A stretch of DNA of 64,000 nucleotides from Bolinopsis microptera (Eukaryota; Ctenophora; Tentaculata; Lobata; Bolinopsidae): positions 7,551,394 to 7,615,393 of the forward strand of contig NC_087084.1 of the NCBI RefSeq assembly GCF_026151205.1, given 5' to 3'. Below, one piece after another: positions 54,680 through 64,000 of this stretch; position 1 is the first letter of the stretch; the number at the start of each line of letters is the position of its first letter. The notes below the pieces were generated by a model. The model worked only from the letters and a program-made list of their open reading frames with translations. It was not told the origin of the DNA and ran no database searches. Position numbers and translations under genes: made by a program.

Positions 54680-56940
54680 TTACTGATAGTATCCGGTTGG
54701 AAGGACAAGGACAAAATGGGAAGCAGCCTAATTTCCTAACTTCCTGTTTCATTTGTCCTTGTCTTTTCCAAACCGGATATTATCCATCTATCAGAACTAC
54801 CAAATCGTTTAGACTCCGAGCTTGACTTACCTGCCAGTCGCCGTTGTTTGGTTACTAGGGGACCCACGGTCTAATAGGCGTTATCTATACTTGACACATG
54901 GTTGTAGATCTTTTGCTTGACTGGATCTATGGTTGACCTCCAGCTTATAAACCGTTTTGAAATTACAGATTAATTGAGGATCTCCCAAGGGCTGTTAGGA
55001 TCTTCTGCTTGACAGAATCCCGTTTTGAAAAATATTTGAATTCACTTTAAATTGGCTCTTCCTGATCCTGTTTCAACCCATAAATTTGACTACAAAGCTC
55101 ATTTGCAGAAATAAAATGGTTATACGACAAGCGATAAAAGGTGTGGGGTTAGAAAAACACTTATCCAAGCTAATTTTGGAGCCCAATTACTCAAATGTAA
55201 TCTGAACTGTTAGCACCATAGTTCACCACTGCACAATGTATTTTTAATATTTTAACCAATCTAGTACGCGTTTGTCTATAATTCAAATTTTTCAAAAAAT
55301 AATTATTTTAAAACAACAGTTAAAAGTCGTGCTTTTTTTAATGTTTAGAGGTACTAAAATATCAGCATAATTCAATAATCCAATAAACTGTTCCAATTAA
55401 TCTAGCATTAAATATAGCATTATAATCAATATTTTGATTCAGATGCATAAATTTTCCGTTATGTAGGACGATAATGTTTTTATTGTCTTCTTTTTTTTTG
55501 TTTTCATTTTTTGGTTTTATAGTTCATAATAGAATATATTACTACATAATAACGATACTAGTGTCTAGTAATATCTTATTCAAAATCAACCTTGCGATCT
55601 ATTGTCTTCCAATTAGTTATACAACAAAGTTTGTGGAATTTGTATGATAGTAGGAATAAGTTTATTACGTTAAACCACTCATAATTTAACATTACTATCA
55701 TCTCTTTACTAATTACAGATGAGTTGGGAAAGATAAGTGATAGAAGCTATATTATATCAATATCAGCGGATAATGTACTTTAGTGTACTTAATGTTAGTA
55801 ATTGTACTTAGTATACCTAATATACTTAATGTACTTAATGTACTTAATATTACTTAATGTAATTCATGTACTTAATGTACTTAATGTACTTTAATGTACT
55901 TAATGTACTTAAGGTAGCTAAATGTAATTAATCTACTTAATGTACATTAATGTAACTTAATGTACTTAATGTACTTAATGTACTTAATGTACTTAATGTC
56001 CTTAATGTACTTAATGTACTTAATGTACTTAATGTATTTAATGTAATTAATGTGCTTAATGTACTAAATGTGCTTAACGTACTTAATGTACTTAATGTAC
56101 TTAATGTGCTTAATGTACTTAATGTGCTTAATGTACTTAATGTACTTAATGTACTTAATATACTTAATGTACTTAATGTACTTAATGTACTTAATGTACT
56201 TAAAGTACGTAATGACTTACTGTACTTAATTGTACACAATGTACTTAATGTACTTATGTACTTAATGTAGAAATAAGGTTACTTAATGAAAATAATGTAC
56301 TTATGTACTTAATGTTACTTAATGTGAGCCTTAATGACTTAATGTTATTAATGTACTTATTGTACTTAATAGTACTTAATCGTACTTATGTACGTAAATG
56401 TACTTAATGTAATTAAGTACCTTTATGTACTTAATGTACTTAATGTACGTTAATGTTATTAATGTGTTAATGTTATTTAATTTACTTAATGTACTAAATG
56501 TCACTAATTTACTTATGGTTGATTAATGTACTAAAATGTACGTTAGGTACCTAATGTTCTTATATGTTACTAAATGTACCTAATGTATCTTAATGTACTT
56601 GAAGTACTTATGTACACTAATGTACTTAATGTACATTAATGTACTTATTGTACATAATGTTATAAATGACTTAATGTAACTTAATGTACTTAATGTTACT
56701 TTAAGTACGTAATGTACTTAATGTTACTTTTATGTACTTAATGTACTTTAATTGGAATTAATGTATCTTCATGTTACTAAATGTCACTACTGTACTTATT
56801 GTACTTATTGTTACTTAATTGCGAATTAATGTACTTAATGTACTTATATGTACTGTATGTACTTAATGTACTAAATGTACTTTTTGTACGTAATGTACTT
56901 AATGTTACTTATTGTACTTATTGTAGTTCAAATTTAATTA
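54680..56940. repeat. Second copy of the hairpin, flank and 9-bp array
   Basis: The hairpin (54680-54790), its flank with the empty hAT site (about 55415) and the TACTTAATG array (about 55780-56930) follow the order of 31.2-34.8 kb. The array is interrupted by irregular indels that increase toward its right end. Compare the nearly pure array at 33.7-34.8 kb. Confidence 0.85.
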
Positions 56941-57174
56941 TCACGTTGACAACGTTGTCCTGTTATTAAAATTGACTCAACTTTCATAATTGTATCCAAT
57001 ATGTTTTTTTTACCTCTTCTTTCTTTTGCTCCTATACTTTCGCTGAATATTATTTAAGTCGTTCATTTCTGGCGTTTTCATCTAAACTTGATCGTTTGTA
57101 TTTTTAATGCTTTATTTCAAAATGGCCGTAATAAGGCTCTCTTCTTGGTCTTGCTACTCTTTCTATGTTGATTC

Positions 57175-60100
57175 ACTAGTACTTCAGTCATCTCTGCTGT
57201 CCTGGAACTTCTCCGTCTTGTATGCCACACAATCCATCTCAATGGTTCAACCTGGTGATGATCGGTAATTCTTGAACCTGTGATTAGGCGTTCCGAGTCT
57301 TTGGATGGGTAAGCTTATACAAGGGTTGTTACAGTTTTATCATTAGATTGTGGGTTTATGACGAGTTGATCGGTAAATCTATCATGGGGGTGGGGGAAAA
57401 CAGGCCATTACCATGGTGTTGCTTCTTGACTCAAGGGAATGTAGTAGAACACTATATTAGGAATAGGGTACCCAGCATAGGAAATTCTGTCAGTGTTAAT
57501 GATGGCGATTTCTTTAAGTTCATTTTCCTATTGCGGTTGTGGAAATCTGTTGGTTCCCTCATGACTGTGTCAAACTTTTTTAGAAGATTTGCGAGATATG
57601 ATACCAATGTCAAAGTATGTGGCTTGTATGAAAATGAAGCACACTAGTTCCGGGCATGAATTGCCTTACCAAAGTGCCTCTGTGATATTGTTCTTTGACA
57701 AAATATTTTGAAGAGGCAAAACCATCGTTTCATAGGTAATCCACCTTTTGGATGTTTTTTTCGTTTTTTGTTAGGTTTTCAACCATGAATCGTGTGAATA
57801 CATCTCGGTCCATCATTTTGTTGACATACGCCAGCTTGTGTTGTTCCAACTTAATGCTACCAAAGTCATCCTTGAAAGGGCAGCAAATAGTGTCTGCTTG
57901 TTTCTTTGTTCCAAAAAATACATTTATTCTCTTCTCGCAGTACTTCTACTCCATTGTCAAAGAAGTTACTCGAATTTGGAATAATTGGGATTACTGCAAC
58001 TGTCAATGGACGCCAACGTCATCATTAACAACACGCCTGCAACTTGAGTGATTTTACCAATGTTAACTTCTCCCGGATTCTCTTGGATTTTTTGTGTATT
58101 CCGTCAATTCGGGTGAGGCTCAAGGAACACATATGCAAAAAGGCGAGACTTGACATCCTATGGTGCTAAGAACTCAATAGTTGAGACATTGGATGCTGGT
58201 AATCCATCCGATTGTGGGTAAAATATGCATCTATCTGATGATCTACACCATCATAAATTGTTATGACCAAGTAAGTAGATACCAACTCTAAAAGGTCTCC
58301 ATCGATATCATCATGTTGAGGGGACTTATTAAACTGTGCTACAGTAGTTCTACATGTTCTTTAAGGTTCAGTATTTTTGGATTATGATGATTAAATTGCC
58401 AACGGCTAGAATCATTTAATCCTTGATTGAAAATTGAGTGCATTCCCTTCTGATAATTTCTATAGACATGATTTTGTGCATTCGTCTGCTTAAATACCAG
58501 GGCAGTCAAAGGATCGTCTCATTTCTTTGTCACCGGTATGTAACTACACGTTACATTTGAATTATTGTGAAGCTTGTCTTCATCCGAAACCTCCCCGCAA
58601 TCATCGATGAGGATTGCTTATTGGAATTTTCCATGAAAGGTGATATTTATTGTCAAAGACCGACATTATCTATTCGTTATAAATATATTCCATAGGTTTT
58701 TGTGACAAAGGTTAGGAATTCGTTTTTTGGCGTTGTTCCCTATTCTTTTATTGATATTGTCCTGGACCCGCCTCATCACCTTGGTTATTCTCAGTGGACA
58801 GGAAGAGTGGGATTACACTTTTCTGCAACAACTAGTGTACAATATATTGTTCTCCAAACCTTGTGGTCAACAAACTTTTGTGTAAATACATTTGGCAATT
58901 ATTAACCACCGTTGTATTGGTTCCTCCGTAAACGTTTTGTCATTGGAAAATATAATTCGGCTAATCGTGAAGCATTGATTTTTGAAGGTTGTAGGTTTTT
59001 TATCCCTTTTATGCAGTATGATTAAATGCTTTATCTGGCTGTTTGTCAGTGTTAAAACAGTTGTGGACAGTTTCGGTTGTTTGCGGGAGTCTGAGCAGAT
59101 CCTTCTTATTTCTTCATTTCCACCATGTTTCTAACTTCAATTCACATAGTTTTCTGAAATTTTCCACCATATCCAGGATCACCCCTTGGACATATGGTAC
59201 ACATTTTCACACGACGTGTCTTTGCTGATTAACATATCTTAATGTTTGGTGCTCCACAAGTAGGCCAACTGTCATCTTACGACGAATTTCACTCAAACAG
59301 TCCCTTAAACCATCTCTTAACCAGGCTTGAGGTATTGGGACGTTCCCCTTTCTGGCAGCCACGTCTTTCACACTTTACAGTTTCATGGTGATCGCTGATA
59401 CGTTCAGTTTCATCTCTTTTTATAATTTGCAAGCTGGTTGACCGTCACACATTTGTGCATGTGAACAGTACACTGACTAGGGTTTGTATTGCCACTGGTT
59501 CTCAAAGTTATCGTCACATATTGACTTTTTTTTACCAAAGACAGATAATATATTTTGGATACAGAGGACAAGTATCCGTTAACAGACTTCTTAACCCTAC
59601 TTTGGCCCGGCCGGAGATCCTGTTAACTGTTTGTGTGGAAATGGTAAGACTTAAGTCAATGAATCCTGCGTAATCGCCACGATATAAAAGACCACCATGA
59701 TTTGGTAATTTAAATCTGCACTATCTTTAAAGTTGTGTTACTGGGACTGTTATGTCCAGTATTCCTTTTTCACAAGGCATACGGGTTTTCATTAGTAACG
59801 GTACACTTAGCTTCCGTCCCTCTCGTTAACACGCGTCTTTATTTCCTTCACTTATTATGTATGGTGTATGTTCTTTACTTTCCTGGTGTAACTTATCGTA
59901 TCATTACAGACCATATTCTATATCCGTTACAGGTAGCCTCGTCTCACAGATAGTATTAATCACAAAAAATCATTACTGATTTTGCTGGACGCTACACACT
60001 TTTCCACCCACTCTGGCTTAGTTTTCAGTTCGCTGACATCCGCCTCATCCTAATTCTGTATTAGCACAGTCTGTTCACACCGTGACAAATAAATACATTA

Positions 60101-60683
60101 TATTGTACTGATGTTCTCGACTGTCCCACGTTTGTTTTACATAGAAAGCCTCCTCAAAGCATGTTTGCATTTTTCACGTCAATATCAATTTTCAGTGACA
60201 CTGGCATCACCAACAAGCCCTGATAATAGTGCGGATAATATGAACATAATAGCTGTCACTTCATTCCAGTAGTTCGTCGAATAATACTCCTCTGTTGTTT
60301 GTGGCACTTATTTTTGGGCGTTGTATTGATCGTTCCCCTGGTTCGTAACAGACCTGTTTCAAGAATCCTCCTGTCTTACCTCTCGATAAACTGCACCAAT
60401 TCTGACAAAGTATTTTCATGAGCATTGTGCAGAAGCATAAGCAGTGTATTCATTTACTTTAAACACAAAAATTACTATCTTTAAACTGATATAGGTCAGA
60501 TTTAATTTTTACCACGTTAATGTATTTAAACTATCAATATATATAAGTTAATAATTACCTTCAGGACCATGACCAAGGGATCTGTCATCATAATAATAGA
60601 TCTTTGGTGTATAAATCGATGGGTCGCTTGTATCTGATTTACCAACGTTCTTTAACAGGAATCTGTAAATTGCAAAGTTTCAT
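57175..60683 (-). pseudogene. Error-rich second copy of the LDLa-repeat GPCR gene
   Basis: The copy runs from the signal-peptide ATG (about 60683) to the stop (about 57175) and matches 38384-35006 throughout, with frame breaks every few tens of bases. In the first 90 bases compared (57184-57270 against 35037-35126) I count five single-base indels and no substitution. No frame of useful length survives. The position of the TGA of the first copy (about 59135) also reads as TGA with neighbouring insertions. Confidence 0.85.
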
Positions 60684-60879
60684 AGGCTGCTTAGTAATAT
60701 GTAATTAAGATGGGGATATTTTAAAGGTTTTTGTAAATTTGTTCAAAACACCGTTTATGGCCACCAACCGTTTATGGCCACTACCGCTCAAGTACGCACA
60801 ATGTAAAGAGACATATACAACCTCAGACGATAGATTCAACACATCACCCCCCAGTATTTTCCAACACACCTTAAGGGGG

Positions 60880-63335
60880 GGGTGGGGGGGGGCTAATTGG
60901 GTATTTTGTTGGGAAACTTGATTTAGAGTGCTCAGCATGGTTGACCAACACAACTATGGACCATAGACCCGACTCTTGTGGAGGGGGTCCGGAAACCCAA
61001 CCGCCCAAAATTCGGTGCGCGCCTGGGCAGGCCACGCCCTTATTTTGTCCAAATTTTAGGCCAATTTAGCCAATTCATGAACATGCCAAAACCCAGACTT
61101 TATGGTGCTCTACTTGTAGCTAGTGGTCTCCTGAACTTGTATTTGAAATTTCATCAAGATTGGACAAAAAATGACTGACCTTGAGCTCAATGAGCCAAAA
61201 ACCATTTTCCTTTTATTTGGGCATTCGCACCAAATTTGGTAGATTTTGTTCCATAAATTAAGTCTCAAATATCAACACTTTTTGAATGATACTTACTTTT
61301 TCTGAAAGGTAAGCTAAAACTACATATTTCTGTTAGTTATTAGCTTTTTTATCTTTTTAAATGTGGTTACTAAGGCGAAAAAAAAATAGGGACTCGGGTG
61401 GAAGTTGTATAATTAGATTTGCAAAACAGCATCTTTTTGACCTAAATTTATGCTGATTTCGGGAAGCATTATCTTTAGCCATAATTCATATTGTAGACAT
61501 GAGATTCGTTCATTTTAAACCGGGTTTATTATTAGGGCCTTCAAGGATTTGCAGGCCAATTATGAGCTGATCAATACTCAGTACTTGTGCCTGTAATCAG
61601 CTACTTCTGTGCCATATAAGGGGATAACTGGAATTCGGTCCTTTCTCGTGGCCGACTTATTACTAATTCACGTTACCTTGATTCGTAAACCATCTGGCAC
61701 GCGCTAACATTCCTTTAGGTGGTTGTTTATACCGACTAGGATATGTTGTGCGTACCAGAGCTCTGCTATTTGATCAGCCTTATAGTGTTAATATTATAGT
61801 TTGTATCCCAACGTGTTATTGGATCCAATTTAGCGGTGCCTGCGCATTTATTGCAGCATTGATGACGCCACCTGCTGCAGCTGCAGCCAGCATCTCGATT
61901 TGGTATCACCTTTCTGAAACCCAGCAGCCAGCTGGGCCAGGAAGATTTTGAACATAAGAAGGATTTTCTGTTAATGATAATATCACAAAAGCGTAAATCA
62001 TGTAACAGAGATCGCCGAACACGATTTTAAAAACTGGTTATACTGATCATTACTAATGGTTCAAATTGCTTTAAATTGCACGTGAATGAAATTATAAGGG
62101 GGGAGGGGGGGGGTTGGGGGGAATCCAAAAAGGGCAAGGAATTGGCGAACATTAGCAGGACAAAAGTGGACAGCAAAAATTCTTGCTAATGTGGCGGGTG
62201 ATGATGTTTTCATTAAAAGTCACATTTTTTTGGTTCATCCTGTTGATCTGTTTTAAAGTTAATATTGGGGCCGATGTGAGTTCGAGGGACTGTTTGTATT
62301 GGAACAATTACATGAATCTAGACCTTTCAGAAATGCAAATTGTGGCATTTTTTATGAAAATGACTTGGGCTTCGAGGGTCAATTACAGCTGAAATTAAAA
62401 ACAGGCAGGCAAAAATTCTTTGATTCTTGTTCATCATCAAATTTGTTATGGTTAAAAAGTCGGAGGGAAAAGAACGGAAATACGAGGTCAGAAGATAATG
62501 ACTTTCATACAGGTGTAAAAACATTATAAGTACCAGATTAGAAGCACTACTGGTCAGAGTGTGGGTATTTATAGACATGCGCCTGGTGCGAAATCAGAAT
62601 GCAGGATCGATATCACGTGGACCATGGGCAAAGCCATATTACTTGTTGGACAGAAACAATGTTGGCTTTGTTTAGGGTTTAGGGTTAGGTATACAAGGTT
62701 AGTTTGAACCAAAGTGGTTAAATTTCCTATAAGGAAGAAGCAACGATCAATGCCCAACCTGTCCTGAGATTTAACACGTGTTTTTATAACTGATGCTCCG
62801 ATAATAAGACGATACAGAAATTAGTTGACATCGAAATCATAATGATTGGAAAATAATCTCGTAGTTTATTTGAAATTTTATTGTTCTGGAAAGCCAATCA
62901 ATTCAAAAGTAATAATGTGTTCTATGCTATCTAATTATTCGTTAAATTTGTTGAACCATCTATAATTTTGGACCCTGCGACTAGTGTCTAGCGTGTCTGG
63001 CTTGTTGATTAAAAATTACTGTATCAGACATTAATTCTGTAGATTGTATTTCTTCTCTCTCATTACCTGTGCATTGGTTTTTTGCATCGCGAAGAAGAGC
63101 AGGCTGCAGCAAAAGTTAAAGCAAACCCGACAGTACTTTTTCTACGTTTTATGCCAAGATGTTTTTCAAACGAATCAATAGATTAAGAAGAATACCCAAA
63201 GGCAGTAGCATGCTTTGGGTAGTTCTTTTTACTTATTATTAAGTTATTCTTATAGAATTAGCTGAGTTTATTGGAATTTTTGCAGTATCAGCTGTACTCG
63301 GCAAAGAAATTTCAATAAACTTCAAGCTAATTCAA
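60880..63335. other. No gene recognised
   Basis: Runs of G with potential to form G-quadruplexes lie at 60870-60892 and 62098-62122. A short TTTAGGG/TTAGGG string at about 62672-62690 resembles telomeric repeats but has only three units. Nothing coding can be supported. This block replaces the Penelope-like element and inverted-repeat region of the first copy. Confidence 0.5.
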
Positions 63336-63339
63336 TAAG

Positions 63340-64000
63340 TAATAACTACCAACCTTACCCCGAAATACTAGGATCGACCCGAACGCAACCAACGTGATTT
63401 TTACTGCATCTGATGATGTAATCAATCGAAACTTATTAACGATTGTAGCCGTGAATGAATGGGGAAAAGGAGCGACCGATTTCATTCTCGTATCATTTGC
63501 ATTTGAGTAACGGTCAATCAAATTTTTATCATTTCTTTTGTTTGGGATGAGAGACACTGGCAGCGGTCCACTTCTACCCATTGTTTATGGGTTTTGGTCA
63601 AATATCATCGTTTTTGATTAATGTCTGCGGGTACTTTATAAAGTCGAAATATAAAATGATATCTTATGAATAAGGAGGAAGTTTTCAACGATTTTCGAAA
63701 TGTTTCCTTTGAGAAAACATTTCCTTGTGTTTGGGTAAGACATATCGGTCGATCACTGACTGCGAATTTGCCACTTTATACTCATTCATGTTGGCATTAA
63801 ATTTATATATATTGACTTTGACTGTCGGTGTAAAGCAGTGAATTTTGTTCGATATCACGATATGAGCAAAATTATCACCTTTCCGACTCGTGCAATACTA
63901 TGAGCCGGCCGTGCGATGCGCATCCAATATGAATCGCCGTAATTTCGCCGTGTTGGTTGTTTTTCTATATGGTTTGATAAGCATGACAAAGTTTCAAAGT
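63340..64000. repeat. Second copy of the foldback right part and LINE right flank (empty LINE site)
   Basis: 63340-63615 matches the foldback at 43.2-43.7 kb, and 63622-64000 matches 48327-48720. They are joined as GATTA-ATGTC with no LINE between. Differences are mostly single-base insertions. Confidence 0.85.

Noticed and set aside
57175..60683. Second GPCR gene as an ancient pseudogene
   Set aside because: The differences are almost all single-base indels, as frequent in introns and repeats as in coding sequence, which points to uncorrected reads.
62672..62690. Interstitial telomere repeat
   Set aside because: Only three units of TTTAGGG/TTAGGG type; too short to mean anything.

Overview
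The window is animal (metazoan) nuclear DNA: AT-rich, with short exons, GT-AG introns of about 100-500 bp, and abundant minisatellites and transposons. The gene content (a bulb-type lectin exon, a secreted mosaic lectin with WSC-like, galectin, fucolectin, EGF and Ig modules, a GPCR with LDL-receptor class A repeats, a Penelope-like element and a non-LTR element) fits a non-bilaterian invertebrate such as a cnidarian. That placement is inference; no species can be named from the sequence alone.

Layout. 1-334: one exon of a lectin gene that enters from the left edge. 335-3930: intergenic, with an 82-bp hAT-type MITE and two tRNA-derived repeats. 4001-30708 (+): one gene that I could assemble into 45 exons, all in phase, encoding 1882 residues: signal peptide, WSC-like and PAN/apple-like modules, two galectins, four fucolectin (FTP) domains, two copies of a cysteine-rich module, EGF domains and two Ig domains. 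Its introns carry many intron-specific minisatellites, several starting exactly at the 5' splice site, plus two inserted TIR elements. 30.7-34.9 kb: hairpin element, a 1454-bp hAT-like element carrying a minisatellite, and a 9-bp array. 35006-38384 (-): an LDLa-repeat class A GPCR gene with one in-frame TGA. 38.4-39.9 kb: Penelope-like element remnant. 40.0-51.0 kb: a pair of ~1.1 kb inverted arms enclosing a hAT-like MITE, a foldback element and a 4.6 kb non-LTR retrotransposon (43728-48326, minus).

52.7 kb to the end is collinear with 29.3-48.7 kb: the last four exons of the mosaic gene, the hairpin, the 9-bp array, the GPCR gene, and the empty site of the non-LTR element. The second copy is riddled with single-base insertions and deletions, evenly in coding and non-coding sequence, and it lacks the hAT-like and LINE insertions. 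The simplest reading is a second haplotype placed in tandem by assembly and represented by uncorrected long-read sequence, not a set of decayed pseudogenes.

The most unusual biology is the relation between tandem repeats and splice sites in the mosaic lectin gene. The 4.6 kb array in intron 15 has a 16-bp unit matching the exon-15/intron-15 junction. Intron 28 holds a 75-bp unit carrying the exon-28 end and its donor. Several acceptors are duplicated with pieces of the following exon.
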